NCBI GenBank assembly: GCA_028564705.1
Contig: JAPXFQ010000385.1
Location: 1,798,001 to 1,862,000, forward strand
Direction of reading: 5' to 3'
Length of the DNA: 64,000 nt
Source: Apricaphanius iberus
Lineage: Eukaryota > Chordata > Actinopteri > Cyprinodontiformes > Aphaniidae
A model generated the notes under the pieces. It had not been told where the DNA came from. It saw only the letters and a list, made by a program, of their open reading frames with translations, and did not search any database. Positions within the stretch are counted from its first letter, which is position 1. Each line of letters opens with the position of its first letter. Below, piece by piece: positions 39,721-52,559 of the stretch. Made by a program: the position numbers and the translations under genes.

Positions 39721-40980
39721 TTGTGTTGAACAATTGAAGAGATAGTATATTGGGATGTCATGTAATTTGGGACACGATGAGAAAAAAAGACACCTTTTTC
39801 ACTGTTTTGGAAATTATAAGGCAAAACAGATACATTGGTAGCAACTGATAGATTGGTTTAGAGCATCACCAAAATAATGACTTACAATATCCAAGGCAAG
39901 GAAGATTTTCAGTATACAACGATCCTGTTTATAAGTATCTACCATACCTAAGATGCTTATTACTGAAATATACTCTACACAATAATAAAACAAACTGGAA
40001 ACATTTCTTTACAAGAAGCCTATGAGAATCAGTAAATTTTATCAAATCCAGAACACTGTGAGAGTTTTGAGCTTTAGATTCCAGTGTCCCAAAAAACGAC
40101 AAAATAGTGAATAAAATGAGTAACAAAACTACTTAACTGAACATAATTTAAATTATTAATATGTGGGAGTGTATTTTCTCCAGAAATAGTTATTGTGTGG
40201 GAACAATATGTTTTGGGGACTTACTTTGTCCCATTTTACTTTGAGGGTTTGTTAAAGGTCTCCTTCACTGAAAATCATGAAAAAGTTTTTTTTTTCAATA
40301 CAATCAGTCACTCTGAGTTGTATAAGCATGCTGCATGTGAATATTTTCTTGAAACTCAATTACCTGTATCAATTAGAGAATGAAAATAGACCAGAAAACA
40401 ACTAAGCATAAAGCCTGTCCCTCCAAAGTCATCTGGCTTGGGTCCGCCCACAGGAACGCTGCATCATTTTGTCCAGGTAGCAGTTTAGGTGCAGCTAAGA
40501 GAAGCTAATAATTAGCAACCTTACAACACGGCAGAACATGTTGGGTATTTGTGGTGATATCAATGCTAGAGCTTTTTTTCACCCGCAGAAGAAGAGCTAA
40601 AGAAGAAATGGTAGGTATTTGTTTTTGGAGCATCACCGGGAGAATGCGGCACTTGGTTAGTTATTTGTTCAGTCCCTTTGAGTCACTTCATAGCTAAAGA
40701 CCTAACTGTACTGACTATGCCTCGAAGCTGGATTTAAAAATAGGATCTGTACCAAAAGGTAGAACACCAGCTCCCAGACTACTGTAAGTAAAATATAAAT
40801 TGTTCACCCAATCTTGAACTTTTTATGTATTATTTTAAAACATGCCAAGACATTGAAATATAATACCTTGGCTAACAGGTTAATATCTGTGACCACATCC
40901 ACACAGTTATGTAGCTTGTTCAACTATCCTCAAACCTAACTTGTGATATAAGCAGCTAAATCTCCCGTTAGCTAAACAGA

Positions 40981-41862
40981 CTGCAGATCTGATGAGACAA
41001 CCCGCTGAATTTAAGCATATTACCAAGCGGAGGAAAATAAACAAGTAATTGTTACCTCACTAGCGAAGAGGGAAGAGTGGAGCGCCAAATCTCTGTCTGT
41101 CTGATTGGCAGGCGTGTGGTGTACAGAAGACCGTAGCTCTGGAGCCTGAGGCCACGTCCACACTAAGCCGGGTAATGCCTTAAACGTATAATTATTTTGT
41201 CTACAACCCCCTATCGTCCACACTAACCCGGCGTCATTTAAGGTCTGTGGCCTGATAACTATTAGCCGGGTAAGAGAGCCGTGTAAATCTTAATTCAACG
41301 GCGAAACGAGCTAGTGTGGACAGGTTCCCCGGATAATGAAAGGAAGTGGCGTCAATGAATGCTGCGTCAATAACAATACGACACTACAGACAAAGACAAC
41401 AGCGAAGAGTAATAAATCGATCTCGTCGTCTGTCCACACCAAAAACTCTCTCTTCTTCTGAGCAGCTATTGTTCTCTTCGGTTAACGGGACAAGCAGATA
41501 TGTACTGTGCTGTAGAGCTTCTTGTATATATTATGTAGGAGCTGGCGTCACGTAGATTATACGCGTTTTTCGTATATCTTTTTGCGCGTGCCCAGTATTT
41601 TCACAGGTCGGTATGGGATTGTGCAATCATGGGACCTTAAACGTACCTTAAACGGGGCGTAAATGCTCGGGTTGAGTGGATAACATTAGGCGTCTAACTC
41701 CCTGTATAACCTTATCGGCTTAGTGTGGACGTAGCCTGAGTCATCCTGATAAAGGCTCTGCGTGGGCCATGTAAAGGCCCCGCTGTGCTGTGATCGGATC
41801 TTGTTTGGGAACCCTGCCTTAACTGGGAGGTAAACTCTATCTAAGGCTAAATACCAGCATGC
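40981..41862 (+). pseudogene. 28S rRNA fragment (5' end of the large-subunit rRNA), split by a MITE
   Basis: 40981-41149 starts at the mature 28S 5' region and contains ACCCGCTGAATTTAAGCATA and AAGCGGAGGAAAA, then GCGAAGAGGGAAGAG and GTGTACAGAAGACCG. After the inserted element (41150-41736) the rRNA text resumes at 41737 (GAGTCATCCTGATAAAGGCT). It ends with GGTAAACTCTATCTAAGGCT and AAATACC at about 41862. About 290 nt of rRNA are represented, with many substitutions. Flanks are not rDNA spacer that I recognise, so this is a dispersed copy, possibly retroposed. It is not a functional rRNA gene. Confidence 0.85.
41150..41736. mobile_element. Harbinger-like MITE inside the 28S fragment
   Basis: The 587-bp element has inverted ends GGCCACGTCCACACTAAGCC and GGCTTAGTGTGGACGTAGCC. 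The 3-bp direct repeat TGA flanks it at 41147-41149 and 41737-41739, the size typical of PIF/Harbinger insertions. Internal variants of the end motif recur (GTCCACACTAACCCGG near 41217, CTAGTGTGGACAGG near 41310). No transposase frame. The empty site is independently known because both flanks are 28S sequence. Confidence 0.85.
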
Positions 41863-42099
41863 GTTTGTTTCACATTACACTTTTCTGATTTGAACAGAGA
41901 TAGTGTAAGGGTTTTGTTGCAGTTAGCCAATCAGAGGACAGAAAATTGCATGTCATTAATCTTAATGAGCAAGCCCCCAAATCGTGCTGTTTCTCCCCTC
42001 CCACTGCCACGCTGAACGGAAATACACTAAGAAAATGGTGAGGGGGAGGATTGTTTTTAACAAAAAAACACAGATGGCATTCCTTCATACCAGAGAACA

Positions 42100-43660
42100 C
42101 TGAAAAAAATAATAAAAATAACGAGACAATGAGACCTTTAATTTTAGTGTGGTATTGTGAGAAACATAAGGGTTCTTGTATATTGCAAATGGACTAAACA
42201 TATATAGCCTTTGATAAGTCATACACACCGCTCCAAGCATTTCTACACTAAAGCCGATTTTGACACTTTGTTGGTACTGTTCATTTGAGCTTTTGACCGC
42301 AGAGGGAGTTATATGTAAAACACAAACTTTATTAAAGTTAAATTAATGAAATAATCAACAAAGTCAGAGCCGGAGATATTAACTGGAGTTTAATACTTCT
42401 ACTGTAGTCAACTTGGACGCCTGCTCTGAGATTTCAGACAGAGCTATAGATTTTATCTGATGTGATGAAGAGTGACAGAAAACCAGCAACAGACTGCAGC
42501 TGCTTCTATCTTTTACTGTAAAGGATGTGCTTGGGTATTAGACAGTTGATGTTGGTTAATAATGGGCTGTTAATAGTTCATACCAGTCTGTTAATGTTAG
42601 CTCTTACTTCACAACAATAATTACATGAATGACTTTCAATATTTTTCCTTAGGGCAGAAAACTATTTGTATTTCTAAAAGGGTAAAGGTAAGACAGTGGT
42701 TGATTAATATTACAATTTTGTAAGATTATTATTAAATGATCATGTGGTTATTTAGGCCTAAGAACAAACAGTACAGGCTTGGAATCCTATCGTACAGCGT
42801 TGCAGGGTTAGAGGAGACCGAGAAGTGGATTTGATGACAAATTTGATCAGAGCCCTAACTTTTACTTGTGGTGAAAGACTTGATTTGGACTTGCCCCTAA
42901 TTTGAGACCCATCCTAAATAGAGCTTTACAAAAGGTATTTGGCAAATTAACATTAATTTGGTGGATAAAAAGTACATTTAAAGACAACACCTGTCAGGGA
43001 ATAGATTCCTCACAGGGACAAATACTCTTTTTTCTGAGCCACAGCCGCCCCACTGTTGGGCATTGTGTAATGAGGAAAAGGGGGGATCTAAAATTAAGTA
43101 GTTTTACAAGTATAATATTCCTCTTGATCCTTGTCAAAAAGTCAGAGGGTTTGACATATTTGGAATATTATGATTTTTTTTTAGTTTGCAGTTCATACCT
43201 TATCTTTAAGAGTTGAATTATTCAACATTTCACGTACATGTAGTCTGCAAAGTAAAAAAAAACCCTTTGTAGGTTCAGTCTGATTACCATTTTTCAGGAG
43301 GTTATAACTGCTGCATAGTACTACATTGAAAAATCTAGAGCATTGTTTATCACCTCTGTTGCATCATCTTTCCTCCCCAGTAAAAATATTTCCATTGCAT
43401 TAATTTGGAATGTCTGAGGAAGAAAGGCCAACTGAACTATGAGTAACGATTTGTTTCTTTTTTTTTCTCTCCAATGTTTCATTGCTTCATGTTTTAACTG
43501 TTGAGGAGCTCCTCTACTGACCCACATTTCACTGATTCATCAATGATAGAATCTAAATTCTTTTAAGAGTATAAGAAGAGTATGGGTGGAGACTTTTCAG
43601 AGATTCTTATGTTTGGACAATAAGTCATTCATAAGACATTCAGATGTAACTTTCACTTAA
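42100..43660. other. Gene-free AT-rich sequence
   Basis: Short frames only (for example 104 codons at 42902-43216) with no family signature or splice context. Nothing further is recognised. Confidence 0.4.
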
Positions 43661-43667
43661 GAAAATA

Positions 43668-43735
43668 TATTGCAGGATTAGGGAAGTTAAGAAGAATGGT
43701 GTAGAAAGCTCACATATAGGCCTACGTCAATTTCT
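43668..43735 (+). repeat. Direct repeat copy 1 (about 70 bp)
   Basis: It begins ATATATTGCAGGATTAGGGA and continues through GAAGTTAAGAAGAATGG and CACATATAGGCCTAC. It matches copy 2 at 45430-45497 with only a few substitutions, and the copies are 1.76 kb apart. A smaller repeat, TATGTTTGGACAATA, flanks it at about 43611 and 43750. Confidence 0.85.
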
Positions 43736-44929
43736 TGTTGAAGGACTTTTTATGTTTGGACAATACGTGAGAATCTGTAAAAACTAACAAGGCAGATATC
43801 TACAGTGTTCTGTGTTTTTTGTCAGTCAGTGCAAAGTCAAAGGGGTCATGTTCCTCAAACACACACATCCTGTTACAGCAGTGTTGATCACCAAACCGGA
43901 AATTCCTAAGATATATGAAAGGTGAAATTCCCACATATCATGCAAGTTTTACTCATTTTATTCCTTCCATTCCCCTTTCAAGTGTTTTAAAACTCTTGGC
44001 AGAACCCTTGGCCCCAGAACCGGGGCTGGTCTAAAGTGTTGGAATGTATATGACTTACCGGGAAAGATGCTTTCACTCTTTGCATGGCATTGTTGTAGGC
44101 AGGAAGTAGTCTGTGAGAAACCCACAGCAGTATTGGTAGGAAGCTATAAAGCAGGACATGCCAAAGGTTTGAGCCAGTGATTTTATGTGTCTAAAAGAAC
44201 AAAGATTAAACCTTAATATTTGATTTGAGTGGATAATCTCACACTGAAGATTTAAACTAAGGATAGTCATTCGGAGAGGACCCCTTAACACTTCTAAATA
44301 TTTTTCTTTATCTTACCTCACTTTTTAGGTGGATCAAAATGTCTAGGAAGTTTTAATTGGTATCCATAACTTTGTGTTTATTTAAGGAAGACATATGGTG
44401 TGACAATGAAGTGTCTTATTCAAAAGGAGAAGGAGACAAGAACATTGTATTCAAGTAACATAGATAGCTGGTAATCTCCGAAGGTTAGTCAATGGCTGCT
44501 TGTTGAAGTCTTCTTCTCAATATTTCAAAAGGTTAAAACAGTTGGAACTGTGGAAAACAATGCTCAATGTCTATCTTGCCACCATACATTGCAGTGCTTT
44601 GTAAAGTAGGTAAAAACAAAAACAAAAAAACTCTGCAGAAATGCAACAAAGAAGGGCTCCTTGAGACATCAGGTCTGCTTTAAAACACAATATTTGAAGT
44701 CTTTTCTGTTCCTCTAATAATAATAATTATATACGTGAATGAAGGATTCAAAATTTACTTTGGCAAATGATCCAAACTAACATCTGCATTTATACATAAA
44801 AATGTATTCCAGTCCCCTGATGGTAAATAACCATCTAATCATTTATAACATTTTATAAAAGGGAATAAATCAAACTAATATGAAACACAAGGGGAATGTC
44901 CACCTGTTTTTCCTTTCTATACATTAATG

Positions 44930-45162
44930 CAGTATTTCTCAAACTTTTTACACGGGGTACCACCACGAACAAAGGAGGCTTGTTTACTCCTAAAAAGGAT
45001 TAATAATTGGTAATTGTTGCCAGCCACAGCCACACAGTGTGTGAATGATAAATGTTTTAATTAATTTTATTTTCAAAAAATATTTAAAACTTTCCTCCAA
45101 GTACCACTTGGTAGAGCTTGAGTTCCACTGGCGGTACACGTACCACAGTTTGAGAATCGTGG
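44930..45162. mobile_element. hAT MITE with 8-bp target duplication
   Basis: The left end CAGTATTTCTCAAACTTTTT and right end CAGTTTGAGAATCGTGG are imperfect inverted versions of the widespread hAT terminus CAGTGGTTCTCAAACT. The exact 8-mer CATTAATG flanks it at 44922-44929 and 45163-45170. At 233 bp it is non-autonomous. Confidence 0.85.
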
Positions 45163-45429
45163 CATTAATGAAGCATGTCACCAATAACTTTTGCGGAAAA
45201 AAATCTCCATGCCTGTAAATCTGGGAAGGTTCAGTAGGCCTTTTCAAAACATGTCAGAGCCTATCACTCAACAGCTAGAACGATTATTCACCACTGGAAA
45301 ATTCAGCAGTTGTTAGTCTTCCCAGGAGTGAATGTGTCTGCTGATTCACTTCAAGGTCAGACAGAAAAAAAGGTAAAACCACCTTTAACATTCAGATGTC
45401 ACTGAAAAATGTCCCAGTTCTGGCTGCTA

Positions 45430-45497
45430 TATATTGCAGGATTAGGGAAGTTAAGAAGAATGGGGCAGAAAGTTCACATATAGGCCTACTTCAGTTT
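45430..45497 (+). repeat. Direct repeat copy 2 (about 70 bp)
   Basis: Second copy of the unit at 43668-43735, in the same orientation, with GGGGCAG in place of GGTGTAG and a few other changes. It may be part of a low-copy interspersed repeat or a local duplication. Confidence 0.85.
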
Positions 45498-45727
45498 AAT
45501 GTTCTTATACGTAGTTCTACAAGCTGTTGGCTAGGCTGTACTTTGTCTTCCCAAAACTGCTTATGCTGTTCGCTTTAGTTTTAAGCTTGTTTTAATTTTA
45601 CATTTCAGGTTGTTTTTTGCTTGAAGACTTACTCGCAAATGAATTATTTTCACATAATGTTTTAGCAAGAGAATAATCAAATGGTCACTTGGTGTGTGGA
45701 GTAGGTGGAGCTAACTGTTGAAGCCAG

Positions 45728-46090
45728 GGGTGCCCAAAGTGGGGCCCGCAGGCCAAAGTTGGTCCCTCAAGTAATTTAGTTCGGCCCACCAGCAGATGAC
45801 CAGTATTGATTCCACTACTGATCAGTGGACCTGATAAATATATATTAGGCTCATACAGTCTTCACATGACATTTCAAATATCACAAATTAGGTTTAAAAT
45901 TGAAATAAAAGTAACTAAATGGACATGAATTTGTGCACATATTTAAATTTGCATACTTTATAAAACAACAACCAGTACAATTTTATCAATTTATACAATA
46001 TCACATGAGCCTTTGCTGCTGCACCGGACTAAACGGCCATGTGAAATATAAAAAATTAATGGAGAACGTTTTATATTTAAAGGGATAATC
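45728..46090 (+). mobile_element. Left part of a hAT-like repeat
   Basis: It starts CAGGGGTGCCCAAAGTGGGG followed by CCCGCAGGCC, a common fish hAT-type end. A matching inverted right end was not found nearby, so it is truncated or diverged. Confidence 0.5.
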
Positions 46091-46125
46091 CATCCCTAAC
46101 ATTGCCATATTCTTGCCACAGTTAG

Positions 46126-46292
46126 TTTGCTTTATCTTATCATAAACTAATGTAAGTGAATGGGAACTACTAGCATATTAGTACAACTAGCATAGGAACT
46201 AGGAACTACTACTAGCAAAAGAACTAGGAACTACCAGCATATTAGTTCCCATTCAGTTATATTGGTTTATACTAAGATAAAGCAAACAGACT
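46126..46292. repeat. Palindromic repeat with about 55-bp arms
   Basis: The left arm (from TTTGCTTTATCTTATCATAA to GAATGGGAACTA) pairs with the right arm at about 46235-46290 (TAGTTCCCATTCAGTTATAT, then AAGATAAAGCAAAC). Between them are tandem variants of GGAACTACTAGCA. It is probably a small foldback MITE. Confidence 0.75.
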
Positions 46293-46317
46293 GCTGCCAG
46301 ATAGGTGGAGTATGAAT

Positions 46318-46425
46318 TGAGCAGGTCACCAGTTAATCCATGCAGAAAGACCCAACACTGGAATTTGACCTTCTTGCTTCAAGGCAACAGTGCTACCAAC
46401 TGTGCCACTGTACAGCACTCAGCCT
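46318..46425 (-). mobile_element. SINE head fragment, reverse orientation
   Basis: The + strand reads ACCTTCTTGCTTCAAGGCAA then CAGTGCTACCAACTGTGCCA, the complement of the tRNA-like head of the SINE at 48056. Only the head is present. Confidence 0.6.
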
Positions 46426-46659
46426 TTATACAATTTTGCAAGCAATGCACACAGAAAATAGACCTTAACTTTCAAAAGTTGGCTGTGCAAAATACTCATG
46501 TCTCACTGTCAATGCACCTGACCTGATAAAACAACTAACACCACTACTCCTCTCATGACTTGGATATTGACAGAAATTTGATTCATGCGAATGAGCAAGT
46601 TTGGAAGAACTTGATTGGCCCAGAGCGGATATTGTGCTCTATTTCTAATTCATCCCTTC

Positions 46660-47452
46660 TGTCAGGTGTCTTCCCCAGGCTTTAAAAACAGCACTAAAGA
46701 ACAACATGGACAGCATGTTAGAACTACAGGCCAATCTCTGATCTTCCATTCATAAGAAAGATTATAGAAAAAGCTATGTTTCACCAGTTAGATAACTTCC
46801 TAACAATGACCAACTGTTTTGATATGTTTCAGCACTGAGACTGCCCTCATCAAAATTTTAAATAAGATCTGCATAAATACAGACTGTGGTAGAACCACAG
46901 TGCAGCATTTGACACTGTTGATCATGATATATTATTGAGTCCACTGGAGAGCTGGTTCGGACTCTTTAGTATCGTACTTGACTGGTTTGGGTCTTATCTA
47001 AGGAAGAGGAACTACTTTCTGTCCATAGGCAATTTTTATCGGAAAAGTCATGAATCACATAAGAGGTGCCCCCTATTCTCCATCGTGGGGCCCCTCCTAT
47101 TTAATATCAACATGCTACCACTAGCCAAGATTGTAACAACCAATGAGATTAATTATGATAACTATGTAGATGACACTCTTTTCTGCTTTTCTGCTGCTCA
47201 AGTATTCACCAGAACTGGAAAAGGAGAGCACATCACCCCAGTTCTAAAGTTACAATGGCTCCCTGTCCCCAGAGATTGGACCTCAAAAGTCTGCTAATCA
47301 TCCCCAGATTTAGAACCCAACATGGAGAAGCAGCTTTCAGTTTCTATGCTTCCCTTATATCAAACAAACTTCCAGACCACTGCAAAGCTGCTGAAACACT
47401 GAGTTCCTATTTTCTGCAATCCAGAGAATTTATTTATGTATCAGTTTTCTAA
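46660..47452 (+). pseudogene. LINE (L2-like) reverse-transcriptase relic
   Basis: Frames, with shifts, give an RT in order: RKIIEKAMFHQLDNFL, ETALIKILNKIC, a remnant of the AFDTVDHDIL block, LDWFGSYLRKRNYFLSIGNF, GPLLFNINMLPLAKIV, the catalytic box as NYDNYVDDTLF (normally YADDTQ-like), then HITPVLKLQWLPV from the C-terminal domain. Stops and frameshifts are frequent, so it is dead. The 5' endonuclease part is absent. Confidence 0.8.
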
Positions 47453-47714
47453 ATGTTTCAAATGATAGTTTGACTCTATACTGAGAAAGAAGAACATAGG
47501 AGAGTCATGGGCAGAGCTGTTTTTAGACAATTTTTTGGGGTGCTGAAGAACCTCCAAACTGGATCATAACAACCCCTACAGTTGGAGGGGTTTTTTTTGT
47601 TTTGTTTTTTTATGTATGTGCTTTTTTTTTTACAAACTACAAAAGTGTAAAAAAAAAAAAAACTAAAACTTGCTTGAAACATAGCCTAATATATACTTTG
47701 TTTTTTAATTCCTT

Positions 47715-47748
47715 TTTATGCAATAATGGGTTCCCATTATTGCATAAA
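47715..47748. repeat. Perfect 16-bp hairpin
   Basis: TTTATGCAATAATGGG, a two-base loop TT, then its exact reverse complement. It is followed at once by two direct copies of AATTTTAAACACATCACA. It looks like a chance or transposon-end palindrome. Confidence 0.8.
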
Positions 47749-48055
47749 TTTTAAACACATCACATCAATTTTAAACACATCACACACATACGTTTATTTG
47801 GTGAATCTCCAGTGGGAATCTATTGCAGAGAGTTCCATGTCCAGCAAATCAGCAGATGCAACGTTTTTACCAAGGCTGTTTTTATCACCCAAACTGTGTA
47901 AATTAAGCTGTGCTGTTGCATGCAGGTAATATTAGCTTAATGATTAGTTCATACATGCCAATATATCATGTTAAGCTAGATACTGATCTGATGCATATTA
48001 TAAAAAAAGCACCGATTTAGTTTAGGGATGAGTATTTCTCAGGATCTGAGTCACA

Positions 48056-48397
48056 GGGCTGCACGGTGACGCAGTGGTTAGCACTGTTGCCTTGCAGCAA
48101 GAAGGTTGTGGGTTCGTATCCCAGCCCAGGGCCTTTCTGCATGGAGTTTGCATGTTCTCCCCATGCAAGCGTGGGTTCCCTCCTGGGTACTCTGGCCACC
48201 TCCCACAGTCAGGTTAATTGATCAATCTAAATAGTCTTCAGGTGTGAGTGTGTGCATGCATGGCTGTTTGTCCTGTCTGTCTTTATGTGGCCCTGTGATG
48301 TACCCCACCTCTCGCCCGTTGACAGGTGGACATAGGTACCAGCCCTCCTGCGACCCCTGGAGGACTAAGCAGTTCAGAAAATGAATGGATGGATGAA
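48056..48397 (+). mobile_element. tRNA-derived SINE with (GGAT)n tail
   Basis: The head GGGCTGCACGGTGACGCAGT is followed by TGGTTAGCACTG (A-box-like) and GGGTTCGTATCCC, a near-canonical RNA polymerase III B box. The body contains CATGGAGTTTGCATGTTCTC. The tail has CCCCTGGAGGACTAAGCAGT then GAATGGATGGATG. This is the most complete copy of a family also seen at 14522, 28945, 46318, 48587 and 58159. Confidence 0.85.
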
Positions 48398-48586
48398 TCC
48401 CAGACCCTTGGACTGCAGCACTCTTGGTTGTTTAATTATACCTACAGAACATATAGTAAAAACACTGCATAGGTATTTATTAATGTATTTAATATTAGTA
48501 AATGAAGAATTCAGAAAAATACATCTTGTAATAAAATGTTTTTTTTGCAAACATCATCTTATTTAAGAATAACATATATTAAATAT

Positions 48587-48715
48587 GGCCCTGCAACAGA
48601 CTGGCGTCCTGTTCAGAGTGTACCCTGCCTAACGCCTGATAATTGCTGGGATAGGCTCCAGCTGCCCCGTGACCCTGAATTGGATAAGCGGTTAAGAAGA
48701 TGGATGGATGGATGG
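48587..48715 (+). mobile_element. 5'-truncated retroposon with 13-bp target duplication
   Basis: The unit CCCTGCAACAGACTGGCG...GGATAAGCGGTTAAG ends in (GATG)n. The exact 13-mer ATATATTAAATAT flanks it at 48574-48586 and 48716-48728. It is a tail-only copy made by target-primed reverse transcription. Confidence 0.88.
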
Positions 48716-48811
48716 ATATATTAAATATTTATTGTTTTTTATTCATGAAAAACAGCTTGTGTTGGTAAAAAGAAAATTATTTTGTGATTCTGAAAAACTG
48801 AGCTTTATTTA

Positions 48812-50387
<1,576 letters not shown>

Positions 50388-50809
50388 TATATATTTTCTT
50401 GTTTATTAAGAAAAACAATTATTTTTATTAATTTTTGATCAATAATTAAAAAAAATCCAGTATTTCAAGCAGTAATGATTTAAAAATAAAATAAAAATCT
50501 GGCTATGTCAAAAACAGTACTGCAATCATGTTTAATGTATTAACTGTTCTAGTCTGATGTATTCTGTACTGTAGGGTTGCATTTTAATATGTTGCTACTG
50601 TGACTGTATTCCATTTTTTAATTTTTTTTATTGTAGTACCTTAGATTCTGTTATAAAAGCCGATCTAGGGACAAGTGCTGTGAATTAGCTCATGCTTTAA
50701 GCACCAGGATGCATGCATGGGACTGTTGTCTATGTAATTGTGTATCTGTCCCTTTTCAAATGAACTAAATAAATAAAGCACCCTGAATTAGCAGATAACC
50801 GCTTGTGCT

Positions 50810-51050
50810 GAGCCTGGTTCTGCCGGAGGTTTCTTCCTGTTAAAAGGGAGTTTTTCCTTCCCACTGTCGCTGCATGCTTGCTCAGTATGAGGGATTGCTG
50901 AGAATTCCACGACGCAATCTTCTGTGGTTCTGTAATTTCTACACTAAACATTGTATTGTAATAACTCTTTTTGTAAAGTGCCTTGAGATGACATCTGTTG
51001 TGAAATGGCGCTATATAAATAAACTGAATTGAATTGAAACTGAATTGAAT
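50810..51050 (+). mobile_element. LINE 3'-end repeat
   Basis: TTCTGCCGGAGGTTTCTTCC, AAAAGGGAGTTTTTCCTTCC and AAAGTGCCTTGAGATGACAT, then (TGAATTGAAT)-type repeats. This is a very common fish LINE tail. It also occurs in part at 14880-15045. Confidence 0.75.
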
Positions 51051-51059
51051 TGGTTTGTT

Positions 51060-52550
51060 GTTGAAAGTGTGCCATTCAAATATAGCTGCCTGGCCTTGTC
51101 TTGGCTTTTGAGTAAACCCAGCATCAGTGTCTGACCTCCTCAAATGCACATTTGAAAGAGTGGTCAAAATTTCTGATGAACACACTCTCTAACCTTTTGG
51201 ACAAGCTTTCCAGAAAAACATTATCTGTTGTCGTTTCATAAATTGCATCATATTAAATATTTTAGACTACAGATTAAGAATGGGATGTTATTCAAGTTTA
51301 TATCTGTGACCCAAAATTTTTGACTACATAGAGTATTTGTAAAGTGTAAAGTACTTCAAAATGTAGAATATGTACCATTTTACTTACTTTAATAGAATTT
51401 AATTCTAAAGTTCTGAACAATGAATATCTTCATTCAAATCAAAAGCAACATAAAAATATTTTTGAGGAGGCATCTATCACCACCAAAGAATTCCATTTTT
51501 GAAATATGCTTTAAACACAAACAAGTTCATGTTGCCATGATTTAGAAATCTTGTTGACAAAAACTTTAGAAGCAATTTCAGACTTCTCTGAATTCCTGTG
51601 GGATTGTAATGAATGTTGTTTTTTTCTGAACCTTGGCTCTTCTGCCTGATTTAGTGAGCTGGTCCAGTGCCAACATTCCTGAGTTATATAAGTGCGCTCT
51701 AAAGGTCTGAGATCTTATTTTTGTTTCCGATCTCACTAAAGTTTATCAGAATTGTGTTTAGAAGGTTGTGAAAAAATGTTGACAGTCAAAATCAGACTCA
51801 ATACCACAATTTTGTCTCAGATTTTCCCCACTGTTTGAAAAAAAATTTTTTTTTACACTTTTCACAGTATCCCTGCTTCTTCTGGCTTCCACCAACTTAG
51901 TTAAAATTGAATTATTCTTATATAGTTTCATTATTTCACAAATTGTCTTGCTAATTTGAAGTGACATACATCAATGTACCAAAACCCCAACAATGAATCT
52001 TATCTTTTTGTGTTTCTTGCTCAGGATAGAGTTTGGTAAGGTCAGCTTCAAAACAGCCTGAACCTCTGTTTACAGAGAAGAAATCTCATCCAACTGCTAC
52101 CCTGTGTTTCCTTTTGAGAAGTCCAAATAATGACACGCTGGCAGGGCAGATTGCAGGGTTGCCATTGGTATGAAACTGTAAACATGGCAGGGAAGGCTTG
52201 TTAGGACATTCCAGAAAAGTCCTCAACCGGGGATTCTTGGAAGAGCTTGTTGGCTGTTTGCATTCCTGCTTTGGGACAACAGGGCTAACAGGGTTTCCTG
52301 TGATCATAACCATCAGCAAAGTTAAAAGTGCATGAAAGCAAACAGAGGACACACAGCATTCCTCCACAGAGTTTGACCTGGGTCTTATTTTTACTCCCAC
52401 TTAATAAGTTATGCATTTATCTGTAGAGCTGAAATATAGGTTTAACGAATTTAGGAGAAAAATCTCCTCCAACTGACCTTGAACAGATTATAAACACGTA
52501 CCCGGTTGCAGCTTGATGTCTAACCTTCAGTAATCCTCTTGTTGGCAAAG
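51060..52550. other. Gene-free sequence
   Basis: AT-rich. A 104-codon minus-strand frame at 52086-52400 lies in a slightly GC-richer patch but has no recognised motif or clear splice partners. It could be a decayed exon or a conserved non-coding element. Confidence 0.35.
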
Positions 52551-52559
52551 AAGGCCGAC

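Noticed and set aside
40981..41040. Functional 28S rRNA gene
   Set aside because: Only about 290 nt, diverged, split by a MITE and without 5.8S/ITS neighbours.
42902..43216. 104-codon + strand frame
   Set aside because: AT-rich, no family features and no splice context.
48056..48130. tRNA gene
   Set aside because: A good B box is present, but the sequence continues as a SINE body with a GGAT tail and does not fold as a complete tRNA.
52086..52400. 104-codon minus-strand frame in a GC-richer patch
   Set aside because: No recognised motif, no matched splice sites and a composition mixed with low-complexity serine/proline; not enough to call a gene.
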